A stretch of 64,000 nt of DNA, from contig NC_087377.1 in the NCBI RefSeq assembly GCF_963675165.1, positions 14,132,198 to 14,196,197 on the forward strand. The letters are read 5' to 3'. The position numbers were made by a program, and so were the translations under genes. Every line of letters starts with the position of its first letter. Positions within the stretch are counted from its first letter, which is position 1. The DNA is from Halichondria panicea. Lineage: Eukaryota > Porifera > Demospongiae > Suberitida > Halichondriidae. The notes under the pieces are model-generated. The model made no database searches, had not been told where the DNA came from, and saw only the letters and a program-made list of their open reading frames with translations. Of this stretch, positions 36,740-48,059 are shown piece after piece.

Positions 36740-38227
36740 CTATTTACAATGTCCGAACAGTTCATTGTCAACGTAATCATACTCCACTCTCTTATCCAGG
36801 TCAGAAGTTTCTCTTGCCAAACCATACGAATGATTCGTTTCCATTTTCACCTTTGTAGCTCCACTACTTCTCACTTCACCATACGACAAGTTAGCTTTCA
36901 ATTTCATCTCTTCATCTGGTCGTGAACGTTGCTTCTTTGACTCTACATAAGACTCGTTAGGAAATAACTTTTCACTCGGTTTTGTAAAAACACTAGTTCG
37001 TTTTATTGGATCATCGGCCTCACAATAGGAGTGAGTCAGGTCTTCATTTTGCTGTTGTGTTTCTTGATTCGAATAGACAACCTCCTGATCAATTTCCCTT
37101 GACTCTTGTATTCGTATTTCCGGTGCAGTCTCTCTCGGTTGCACTTCAGTCTCCGTTTTTGTTTTCAATTTTAATTTTTTCAGCAGAATATAGTATACAC
37201 CAACTCCCATGACGAAACCGAGTACAGAAGAGAATATGAATACAACAATTGTAGTTGCTACGGTCACTCCGATAGATACAACTCCATTGGAACTGCTGTC
37301 TGTCACTGAAAGTACAACTGATGTTAAAGGCTCATGCATTAATAGAACTCACCAATAAAAACATTTTCTGTGACAGGATCACTTCTCCCCACGTCGTTAA
37401 TAGCTCCAACACGTAGTTACCATCTCCGGAGTGAGGGACAGTGAATGTGACCCTGCACACCATTGTACAGTCACCACCACTAGTTGTTAAGATTTGACGA
37501 TCATCACTCCCAGTTAAGGTGATCTCATAGCGGATTTGCTGTCCATAATGAGGGCATACCGAAACCTACAAGGAAATATATGGATGTGTATAGTGCCCTG
37601 GCCAGTGACTCAGTGCTATAATGAAATGCATGCATAGTAAAATCAATAGCTTACTGGTGGTTCCCATGAAATTAGTAGCAGAATATAAGCAGAAAAGTCA
37701 ACAGATGTTTGAATATTGAATTGTTGAGGGTCTTTTGGTTGTGACTGTTGTCTTATCTGAATATCAATAGGGATCATCTGGTAGTTTGCTGGATCTCCGC
37801 ATCTGATTTCATTAATGTGCTGATCCACAATCGGTGAGATGTCGAGAGTAAGAGTGGAAGAAAAGTTTCCGTAAATTGGGTTAGCTCCATTTTGTGAAAC
37901 TGCTCTCAACGCAACAGAAATGAAGGCTGAATTCAATTCAATTTGAGTGGAGGTCACGCTGTCAGGGTAAAATGAATGAATTTCTTTGTTAGTGACATTG
38001 TAACTCCAACGCAAAGTAGTGAGCTGCACTCCTTCACAGAACAGTCTGACAGTTCCAGGACAGTGCTCACCAATTAGACTTGCTCCTCCCTCAACAGTCA
38101 GAGAAACACCTGCAACATGATTGCATGTAGCTGATCACAATAAACAAGGGATCTTACTCATTGCTCTGCTTTTTCCAACAGTGAAGGACAATAAAACAAT
38201 ATGCATTAACAACTGAAGTACTCCCAT
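36740..38227 (-). pseudogene. Type B receptor B2, one frameshift
   Basis: Exons: signal 38158-38227 (MGVLQLLMHIVLLSFTVG), Ig/FN3 37655-38109 (EHCPGTVRLFC...LRW, IRCGD, then LLISWEPP), FN3 end 37353-37565, helix and tail 36740-37317. Relative to B1 the FN3 end lacks 7 bases at GAGCT-ATTAAC plus 6 further on, so the frame is lost before the helix. The tail itself is fully open: helix VATTIVVFIFSSVLGFVMGV, then VVYSNQ, HSYCEA, NESYVE, LKANLSYGEV, METNHSYGLA and EYDYVDNEL. If a full-length allele exists it would be a single-pass Ig/FN3 receptor with at least seven tail tyrosines. A second acceptor 12 bases downstream of the exon 4 start is also in frame. Confidence 0.8.
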
Positions 38228-38508
38228 CTTACTTGAGGTAGACTATACTTAACTTGCTAACTGGATGTTCCAAAATTCATGAGAGTTTCCCAAAAACATG
38301 TGATTCAATTCACAGGTGCATGCAGTTTATTTTAATTCATGCACCTATCAATTACTGATGTGAGTTATATTTATGAGTGAATAGCTGAAGAAATAACAGT
38401 TGCACAAACTTCAATTGCTTTCTACACGGTTATGATGAATTATATATAAAGTATACACACTAGTAAGCAACAACACACAGCATGTCCTTGATTTGTATTT
38501 ATAAGTTA

Positions 38509-38621
38509 ACACTGCATGGTCCATAAGCTTGGTTAGAGTTCATTTCAATTATTTCTTTGGGTGACACCTCCTCATAAATAGGAACAGCTGGTACAGTGGG
38601 TCCTTGTCCTTCAGCTGCCTA
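38509..38621 (-). pseudogene. Type A tail fragment A5
   Basis: Minus-strand tail with YEEVSPKE, IIEMNSNQAYG and a stop. It corresponds to the tail of A4 at the end of the segmental duplication. Nothing upstream is retained, and it lacks the 56-base insertion seen in A4. Confidence 0.75.
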
Positions 38622-38624
38622 ATT

Positions 38625-39299
38625 CTATGAAAGTATAAGTTTTCTATTCAAACTGTCTCTTGCTATTATTATTCTTATTTAATAATTATGATGACAATTC
38701 TCGTAACAATAATATACATATATTTAGTTTCAGTGTATGAACTGTTTGTAAATACTACTGTCTTAGAAAGCGAAGTCTAACATGTGTATAACATGTGTAT
38801 AACGTGGTATAATTATGCATGTTATGCACATTATACTGGTATTGAAAGAATACTGACTATCAAAACAATGACATCATAACTGAAATAGTAAGACAATGCA
38901 CGAAACTGATTCACATTATACTTATTTATACTAGATTATGGTGGTAATTTGTGACTTTATACATCACTCTATGCAATATAACATGTGTATAATGTGTATA
39001 GAACCATGTAAAACCTCTGTGTGTATAACATCCTAAAGTATAAATGGTATAAATAGCCAATCCTGCACTGTATCACATGTAAAGCCAGCCTCTCATAGCA
39101 AAGTTTTCTATTGGGGTATCTCTGGCTATTGAAAGTTAGTGACAATTCTCATAAATAATGGCAACAATTAGTTTCAGTGTATGGAAAGTTTGTGACAATT
39201 CTTGTTAATGGCAACAATTAGTTTCAGTGTATGTGCATGATTGCACTGTGATTCAGATAATGGTCAATTCAGCTCAAATCAGTGGATGGAATACTATCT
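38625..39299. repeat. Type A 3'-flank repeat
   Basis: Carries the same ordered blocks as 8980-9640 and 14630-14880, with extra short direct repeats (AACATGTGTATAA) between 38780 and 39030. Non-coding. Confidence 0.6.
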
Positions 39300-40887
39300 C
39301 AGTGGCGTAGCCAGAGGGGGGCAGAGGGTGCTCCAGCACCCCCCTCTGGCCTCAGACTCTGCTCCACAAGTTCCTTAGCTAAGCTACATGTAGCTAGCTA
39401 GCTTATCTCTTTCCTTGGCAATCTGTTGTAGAAATTACAACAATGGGTAAGGAATCGTTATGATGAATTAGATGAAGTTGTATGTGAGCTCCTCCTGACA
39501 AACAAACTGTAGTCTAGGTAACCGCCTTATCAGTCAAGTAGGCTAAAAATCTGTGTCCTTTGATGTAAGCTTTGATGTCTCTTTGTGCATATGTAGTTAT
39601 AAAAAAAAAAAAAAAAAAGAAACCTTTGACTAGCTAGGAAGAGTAGCAGCAGTAGTAGTAGGAAGAGTAGCAGTAGCAGTAGTAGCAGTGCAAGCAGGAC
39701 TAGACTAGATTAAAAAGTTGGTGGAAAGAATAACTGACCGTTTGGACGTCACCTGGCTGCCAGACTTTCATCTGGACTCTTCCCCCTGAGTAGCTGGCCT
39801 TTCTCTAAGCCACAAAACTGAGCAAGAAGCTGAAGAAGCAGCTAGACAGAGACATGTACCTAGCCTTGAGAATTGTGAGGCGTGGCTCAACTAGTTAGCC
39901 CAGCCCAGAGGAATTGTTACCGTGGGTACTGAACAACCGTAGAAGTAGGGCTACCCCTGGCTTTACTGAATTAACTAGCTGTGTCTGCTGTCTAGTTGGA
40001 CCAGATTTAGCTAGATAATGGGGTAGAGAATAGTTGAGCGGTGCTGTGTGTAGCTTGAACTGTACTGGCTGGCAAGAATCTAGTAAGCACCCTATGCACT
40101 GATAACTCGTCAGAATGGAGGGTATGTTCTAGGGATCTGGACAGCTGTACATCCAAAGGAGCCAGGGAGTGCCAATCATCTTCTCCCAGTCTCTGACACG
40201 CTAAACAAAAGGAGCTAGAACTGGGAGTCCCAGCTAGAATTGCTAGCCGGATCTAGACTAATAGAATGACATGGAGGCGTGGTGAGGCCGGATCCACACT
40301 AATTGATCGACCTAAAGACGCTCCTGTTCCAGATTTCACGAATGGCAAGGAAAGGGTTATATGAGAAAACTAGAGCCGCGATCAACTCAAAACTCCACCT
40401 CCAACTAGCTAGCTCCACCTCCAAATTTCATTCCAGCCAGTGCACATGCGCAAAGCCACGTGGGCTGAGCAGACCAAGGTCCCCCACAGAGTTGCAGACT
40501 ATTCAGCAGCTATCACCATCATCATCATGTCACTCTTTCAGTTGAGCCCAGTTCACAGAGCAGCACTGCAAAACTGCAAGTGGCTTGCCACCCTGTCCTG
40601 CTAATTCACAAGCAGAACCTGGTTAGCAGCTGCATGATTTAATTAATTGTCACAACTCAAAACAATGCATTTTATAGGACATAATTCAGATGAAGATGTG
40701 GCTTAACCACCAGTACCCTCAAAGCAGCAGTACCCTCATTTTTTTAGCCAGATTGCGTTAGAATCAATCTCAGAGCATGTAACAACAAAAATTTTCTATG
40801 CGTATTTTGCACCGCTGGAGCGCACTGGTAATTCAGACAATCCATTCATCCAGCACCCCCCTCTCTCAAATCCTGGCTACGCCCCTG
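39300..40887. mobile_element. CAGTGGCGTAGCCAG element carrying a nested TTAT element
   Basis: The ends CAGTGGCGTAGCCAG and CAGGGGCGTAGCCAG (complement of the right end) are flanked by TATCT (39295-39299, 40888-40892). The undisturbed target is seen at 14806-14822 downstream of A3. Inside, 39407-40356 is a complete TTAT-flanked element (ends CTCTTTCCTTGG and complement), the inverted relative of 18824-20419. No intact transposase. It sits in the 3' flank of the intact A6 gene. Confidence 0.9.
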
Positions 40888-40957
40888 TATCTGACTCGTC
40901 AAATGTATCACAATAATAATAATTGGCTGGAATATTAGTGTAACACAGTCATGTTTT

Positions 40958-42474
40958 TCATACTCCTAATGGTCCATACGCCTGGTTAGTGTTCAGTTCA
41001 ATCTCCTCTTTAGGTAACACCTCTTCATAAACAGGACCAGCTGATGCAATGGGTCCTACGTTAGCTTGTCCTTCAGCTGCCGGGGAAAACACTGCCTTCT
41101 TACGAGAGGAAAGGTGCATCACTAAGAGTCCAGAGAGGAATCCAAGGAGTGTTGCCATTAAGAATGTTATTCCTGTGCTCATTCCTGTAATCTCAGCAAT
41201 TGATAACGAGTGGCCATCTTTCTCTGATACACAAGACGTATTGATATGAACTGATTCGTTAGTAATGGGTGCTGTACATTGAGGACAAAATTATAATAAT
41301 TCAGAAGCTATCTTGTGTAAGACACCTTCGCAATGCAGGTCAGCAAGATTAGGCACCCACTCTCCTCTTCCTAAAACTTGAACACAAGTTGCTGTTCTTG
41401 GGTGACTGGGAAGTAGACTATCGTCACACTGGAGCACAATCTTTGACCCCTCCATTAAACCAGATTCAGCAGATAAAATTCTAAGGCTCTCGTTGATAGG
41501 AGTAGAAGGAGTATCACACACGATAGCACCAGCTTGGGGATAAATGTATGGGGACCTAATTAAATATGGGTTATAATTATAAAGTAGATCTAATACCTGG
41601 TATGACGCCACTGTATGTAGTGATATTACTAGTCCCTATGCTGTTTCTAGCTTGAAGGGTGGCAACATAGATCCTGTTATTTCCAGTCACCAATACTTCA
41701 AAGGGGACAAAGCAAGTTGGTGTACATACACTACTGCTCACACTTTTGCTATAGCTTGTATTTTCATAGAGAAGGGAAAGATTGTAAAGGATCTCCTCCT
41801 GATATTGAGAACATTCAGCCTGCAAAGCAAATATGATGCAGTTGACTTGCGACAAAACCAATGCATTACAAACTTACGTATTGTTTCCAAGTGACAGCCA
41901 GTATAACCATAGAGGGGACAGATGATGTATTGATTCTTACACTGAAGTTGGAGACATCGGGCAGTGTTTCTTTTACTATTGAGATGTTCACCGAAGTGTC
42001 ATTGTTGTTTACTGGATCACCACAGCTGATTCTGTGTATTTCAGTGGCTATTTGAGAAAGTTCTAAAATAAGAATTAATGAGAAATTTGCAAAAACTTTA
42101 GAACTGTGCTGTGATACTTGAACAAGTTCGACAGATGCAGAGCCCAATGATGAATTGATAAAAACTTTTTTGGTACCATTCACACTATCCGACACAAACT
42201 TCTCAGAAGAATATGTGCTATCATTGTAGTACAACCTCCACTGTAGCAGTGTGAGGTCCACTCCCTCACAGAACAGTCTGACAGTCCCAGGACAGTGTTC
42301 ACCAACCAGACTCTCTCCTCCTTCAACAGTCAGAGAGACACTTGTAAACGCTAGGCCTATAATGATTTTGTCAGCTTATGTTCATAGCTAATATAACAGT
42401 ATACATTAAACAGTAATCTTACCAGTAAATGTCGAGAAAATTAGAAGAAGAACAAAGTAATGTACAGTGCCCAT
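40958..42474 (-). CDS. Type A Ig-FN3-CCP receptor, single-pass (A6, intact)
   Basis: Predicted 422-aa type I membrane receptor. Exons: 42423-42474, 41878-42350, 41597-41819, 41326-41532, 40958-41271; frame open, all GT-AG. Signal peptide 1-18 (MGTVHYFVLLLIFSTFT). Ig-like domain ~20-130 (EHCPGTVRLFC...LQW, late cysteine ISCGD). FN3 ~132-249 split by a phase-0 intron (VTWKQY | AECSQYQ; ends ATLQARNSIGTSN). One sushi/CCP 250-318 (VCDTP, LQCDD, TATC, RGEWVP, LHC), in a phase 1-1 exon. Stalk, helix ~349-372 (ITFLMATLLGFLSGLLVM), RKK stop-transfer, tail with YEEV (Y400) and EEIELNTNQAYG (Y417). YEEV resembles ligands of Src-type SH2 domains; use in signalling is an inference. The only open type A copy here. 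Confidence 0.88.
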
Positions 42475-42611
42475 TATTCTTTTCTATACAACCTGGGTAA
42501 ACTAATGTTAGTAAATTGCATGCAGTTTTTGGCAACAAAGATTCATTTCAGATTCAAATCAGGTGATTTGTCATAGGCTATATAAACTATATGCTATACA
42601 CTTTTTACCTG

Positions 42612-43035
42612 CAGTTACGATAGTACTTCGAGGCTGTCGAAAACAAGGATCCCCTTCACATTCCAATCGATATTTGCAAAAGGGAAGAGGTTCACAAGGT
42701 ATTGGGTATGGCTGAGTTTGGTTGTACAAATGAGGAAAAGGAACCAAAATTGAGACGGTAAAAGCTTGTTGCACCAATCTGCACGTGAATCGGGCGAGGA
42801 GCAAGAGATCTATAATTTTAATGAACGCAGGTGAAGAGCAGTGGATATTTACCATTCAAGTGGGAGATCAGTGATCTAGATAACTGCTGTGGTATGGGTT
42901 CAAGGATACCAATTAATAGCAAGGTATTTACTCAGAAGAAGAGGGAACCAAAATACCATGCTTGTGTATATACAGACTGACGCAGTCTCAAACTGGCATG
43001 TCATCAAAAGTGAGCTCAATTGGAATGCAACCTGA
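42612..43035. repeat. Dispersed repeat R1, copy 4
   Basis: Lies upstream of A6 and matches 10594-11040 in order and content (CTTCGAGGCTGTCGAAAACA, GAGGGAACCAAAATA, GAGCTCAATTGGAA). Non-coding. Confidence 0.75.
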
Positions 43036-43259
43036 CCCACTCAATATAGTCTGAATATTGATGGAATGTGTATAATTATCTGTACATAATTATCGTTTAT
43101 GCATGCATGGTTGAGCAACTCACATCTGTTTCATATTTCTATAACCAAGTTAACAAGCTGTTCTTGTCCTACGCACTTCATGCAAGCTTAAGATATCATA
43201 TAATTATATAGGAGCCTTCCCAATCTCATTTTGAACTGAGTCAACTGCATCAAGACATC

Positions 43260-43295
43260 ATTATTATGTATCATCAATTGATGATACATAATAAT
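43260..43295. other. Perfect 36-bp palindrome
   Basis: ATTATTATGTATCATCAA is followed immediately by its exact complement TTGATGATACATAATAAT with no spacer. Could form a cruciform; not part of a recognised element. Confidence 0.9.
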
Positions 43296-43734
43296 TATAG
43301 ACTATAGTTGCATGGTATATATACCCTTAGTCTGAGAAGGTTGTGGTTTTGGCATATTGTTCGCCAACAATATAGATGTTTTGAAAAGCCACTAAGGCAA
43401 GAGGGATATTTCACTGGTCAATCGAATTAAGCGTGGTTGACTAACTGGGAAGTGCATGCAGTAACAGTAAACTTAGGTGTAAAGTGGACCTTGTGACCAG
43501 TTTTGTATGTTTCCAGCAACACACTAAAACTGAACCCACTTTTTGAGATTGGGGGAGGTCAATTTTTGATTATGGCAGGAATATGAATTAGTATTACGGT
43601 GATAAGAAAACATGTCTTCATCATCATTGAGGGTATAATGTGACATGTGCAATGCATGTGCTATAGCAAAACTGCTTTTTCTGCCTTATAATTATATACT
43701 CTTAATTCAGGATGTTCACCGTATACAGTAACGT

Positions 43735-44110
43735 CCGTTGGTTCATCACACTGTGTGATCTCCTTACTGTATCATGTTTACTATCAATTGAAGTTCTTCT
43801 GGAATTCTTGTTCTTTAATGATCTCCACAGTTACATCATGTTCCTGTAGCTGTGATAACTCCGAGAACAGAAGAGAAGTTACCAAATTGCTGTTCTGCCA
43901 AGTTTTGTGATACATGTATTAGGTGGATAAATTGGAAAGGGGACTCAAGGCTCAGATGTATAGGACAGTATTATTTGGTTCAAATAAATGGATCACATTG
44001 AGTGCCATCTCCATTGTATATAACTTGTCAAATGGTGAGGTCCTCTCCGTCACAGAACAGTCTGATAGTTCCAGGACATGCAGTGTTCACCAACCAGACT
44101 CACAATCAAA
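43735..44110 (-). pseudogene. A1-like Ig exon fragment
   Basis: Matches the A1 Ig/FN3 exon (8280-8700) in order, with many indels and deletions, including a TGCA insertion in the start of the Ig (CCAGGACA-TGCA-GTG on plus). No open frame remains. Confidence 0.65.
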
Positions 44111-44695
44111 CTCGACAGCCATGCAGAGAGACACTATTATACTTATACTCAACGTGGCAGACCTGTCAAATGGTCAGGATATTGTATACCGTGTAGAAGA
44201 AGTGTTCTAAGTGTGTGAAGTGTTCTAGTTGGTAATTTTCGTCATTTAAATATTTAGTATTTTTAATATTCCTACAGCTCGGATTAGAGACGTTGAATCT
44301 ATTTGTGTTCATAGTTTTAACTTTTGTACGATGCTCTTCAATCGAATATTTATACCATACGAAAACAACCCGCTAATACGGTTACCGTATATATAATCCG
44401 GAATGAATGTACCTAAGCACAATGCTTGAACGTAGAATAAGAAAGCTATGAGAAATTGCACTTAGCAGCTCACACATGCATATATATTATAGTGACTTGT
44501 TATAATTATACACCTCCCCATAAGATGAACTTTCTGATTTCCATCAACTCAAAAACAGTCAAGACACCATGATTATATAATAAGGTCAGTTATACTTCTC
44601 ATCTGTAATTTATGCACATGCATTGTTATGTAAAACGTTAGCTATAACCATAATAATAATGGCTGGATTGTTACATGTACATGCACTAACACAGT

Positions 44696-47096
44696 CTATA
44701 CTGGTCCATACGCCTGGTTAATGTTGAGTTCAATCTCCTCTTTGGGTGACACCTCCTCATAAATAGGACCAGCTGGTATAGTGGGTCCTACGTTAATAGC
44801 TTGTCCATCAGCTGCTGGGGAGAACACTGCCTTCTTCCGCATGACCCAGTATGTCAAGAGAGCACCACAAGCACAACCAGAAACCATTGCCACAATAAAT
44901 GTTACAATGGTGGAAATCACAGCAACTTCATTGATGGTCAGAGAAACTTCTTTGGAATCTGTAAATCATGTCAAAACATTGTCAAACATGTAGACTAAGA
45001 TCACCTCATTACAGTCAATATACCGTATACTAGAATGTTTTACGAGAATCAAATAAGTGAAATATGCAAGGGTTGATCAAAACACAATAGTTAAATCGCA
45101 AAGGGTCAATTTTCTGCTGATTTGGCTCATTCGCAAAGGTTTTTCACCAGCAAAGTATTCTAGCAATTCATATATGTACTAACCCTAACCCTTACATGCA
45201 CATATATCTTATAAGTATGAGTTAATTGCTCCCTGCATGAAAACAAACAGCAAGCAATGTACATAAGTATCATTATCCTGTAGATGTAAACTGCAATGAT
45301 AAACAAGCGCATTTATTATTTATAGCTAAATCAACTGTTGTGTAAACAGTATAGGGCTCAATGAATGGTTCATACTCTATAAGTGCTGTTTTGGGTGATT
45401 TAAAATCCGGCACATATAATTTATAGCAGGCTTTTAGGGAATCGCAGAGCCCCATGCATGCATGTTAGGCCATGTAACAGCAGTAATACCGTGCTTGTTC
45501 TAAATCATTAAAGCGCTGTTTTTGAACTATAATTATACAAATAATTAGTGCTTAATTCGTTATAAAACAATGCTATGCAGTGACTGACTTGGAATATTTA
45601 CCTTGTCGTAAGCACTTTAGCACTTCAAGGTCGAGACTCCACCGGTACGTACTATTACAGGCAAAGATATTCTGTCCAATGAGCTTGTATCCTTCTTCAC
45701 ACCAAAATCTGATAGTTAAATGTTCACCAGTGCTTGTGTAGGAATATTTGAGTAATAAGTTGTTGGTTAGCTTTTTTGGAAGAGCACTGCATTTCTCTGC
45801 ATAAATTATACAAGTATATATAGCATACACGTTATTTTAAAAAACACTATACTATGTATTTATAATTGAGGGGAGAGTGATCCAACCCACAAAACCAGTA
45901 TTATATACAGGAGGATAATTTCAAAGACTATTTTCCTATTATTTTTTGGAGGATTATGTGCAGCATTTTATTTTGTGTTGGCCACTCAGCATGTCTTCAA
46001 TTTTATTACTGTTATGTAGTTAACATTACCTTCTTCACAAAGTAGGTCAGCAGGATTTGGCACCCACTCTCCTCTTCCTGAAACTTTAACACACATTGCT
46101 GTTCTTGGGTGACTGGGAAGTAGACCATTGTCACACTGGAGCACTATTTCTGACCCCTCCGTGAAATCAGACTCAGTCGATAAAATTCTATGACTCCCGT
46201 TGATAAGAGTAGAAGGATCACACACAATAGATTCTGAACCAGTTTGGGGAGAAAACGAGGACCCATGCAATTAAATATATAATTTAATAATTATATACCT
46301 GGTATGATGCCACTGTATGTAGTGATATTACTAGTCCCTATGTTGTTTTTACAACATAGATCCCAGTTTCCAAAACTTCAAAGGATACAGAGCAAGTTGG
46401 TGTGCATACTCTACTGTTCACAATTTTATTGTCATTTGTACCATCAAAGAGAATTAGGGAAACATTGTAAAGGATCTCCTCTTGGTATTGTGAACATTCA
46501 GCCTACAAAGTATTAAAATGCAGTTGACTTGCGGCATATTTTTATGAGCTTACGTATTGATTCCAAGTGACTGTCAGTATAGAAGTATTGATGCTCACAC
46601 TGAAATTATAGACATTGGGTACTGTCTCTTTTACTAATGAGATGTTCACTAAGGTTTCATTGAAATTTCGTGCATCACCACATCTGATCTTGAAAACCTT
46701 CTGTATCCCAATGGCTATTTGAGAAATGTCTAAAGAAAGAACTGATGAGAAATTTGCAAAGATTCTCAAAATTTTGTCCTGGGAGAACTCAACAAGTTCG
46801 ACAGATGCAGACACCAATGTTGAGTCATTAAAGACTTTTGTGGTCTCATTCACACTATCAGTATCAAAGCGTTTGAGCAAATACATATTGTCATCATGGT
46901 AGAACCTCCATTCTAACAGTGTGAGGTCCACTCCTTCACAGAACAGTCTGACAGTTCCAGGACAGTGTTCACCAACCAGACTCACTCCTCCCTCAACAGT
47001 CAGAGACACTGATGATGAGTACACCTCTCCATTGATTATTGAAAATAGTATGACTAGCAGATCTATTGCACTTGCAATTGGCTTGTACAGTGTCAT
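44696..47096 (-). pseudogene. Type A receptor A7 with two CCP exons, disrupted
   Basis: Exon 1 (46554-47096) is open over 181 codons: signal or anchor (IDLLVILFSIINGEV), Ig core EHCPGTVRLFC...LEW, IRCGD, FN3 start. The FN3 end (46299-46502) lacks 13 bases where A6 reads ATLQARN and hits TAG. The first CCP (46030-46233) uses a shifted acceptor: the usual AAG has become AAA and a new AG lies nine bases on. A second, quite different CCP (45602-45796; RFWCEEGYKLIGQ, FACNSTYRW, VLKC) is phase 1-1 like the first. Helix and tail (44696-44959) keep YEEV and EEIELNINQAYGPV, but an extra T in the stalk shifts the join. Without repair it would give a secreted Ig fragment. Confidence 0.8.
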
Positions 47097-47324
47097 ATCA
47101 TATGCTCTTAGTGTTTAGGCCTAGCTCTCAATCTGTGAGTAGATTCTACAGTAGTTGTTAGATCTCTGTTTTAAGGAAACAGCTCTAGCTGGCACATTCA
47201 GTCATGCGCATTGAGTCACTAGATCAACACTAATCATGTTTTGTAATTTCCCTGCTATATACGTCTACTAGTATATTATCAGGAGTTTACTCCTGATATT
47301 ATACATGGGTCTAGGCTTTTATAA

Positions 47325-47360
47325 TTAGGCCACTCCAAGTGACACTCTGGTTTCTGGTCC
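47325..47360. mobile_element. Solitary MITE end
   Basis: TTAGGCCACTCCAAGTGACACT resembles the end of the element at 60052-60374. No partner end was found. Confidence 0.4.
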
Positions 47361-48059
47361 TGAAGTTTTTCTAATTGCATGCGGGCAGGCGGCTTTTCTC
47401 ATTATGTCCAATTTCACCTTATGAATCTCATTATTTTGCAAATGAAATCATTATCACACTACTGCAGGGTTTTGCAGAGTCTTGCAACATGAACTTTTAA
47501 CCAGTCTGCGCGCATGTAGGACCAGAAAGCCAGAAATCGGAAAAGGCGGAAGTGAAAGGTAAATGAGTGGGCGTAGCAGGGCAATGCATTCCAAGGTTAA
47601 CCCTTGATTTTGCACAGACATATCCTCTTGCCTGATCACTTCACTAGTCTATCTAAGTAAGTAGAAAGCTGGCCAGCCTAGATTTAAGTAGCCTCTCCAT
47701 TGTCTGCAGTATAGACTTGATATAATAGCTAGCTACTTGCACATGTCTGCAGTAGACTCTAGCTAGCTAGATCTACATGCACAATGACTGAATTAATTAT
47801 GTCTGTACACTGAGCTAGATTTAGTATAAATTTAACATTATCATTTTTAATTCAGCCAGTCACCTAACTCCTACTTATACTCCCCAATTTATTGTCCAGA
47901 GGTTATTTGGCTCTATACTGAAACACGCCGAGCCACTTTTCTGACTTTCTGAGAGCCATGATTATAGAACGGGAACTGGAATAATTATGTTCAACCATGG
48001 TCTATATACAAGCAATTAAGTATATCAGCCAATAAGTTATGTTGATATACTCAAGTTAC

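Larger units (their letters stand above)
33470..38620. repeat. Segmental duplication, copy B
   Basis: Partner of 24600-29700. Contains the 3' half of C5, the intergenic region and B2, and stops inside a type A tail (38509-38621), where A4-like sequence is lost. Confidence 0.9.

Noticed and set aside
40303-40545. 80-codon ORF
   Set aside because: Spans the edge of the nested TTAT element into its host element and is not open in the other copy.
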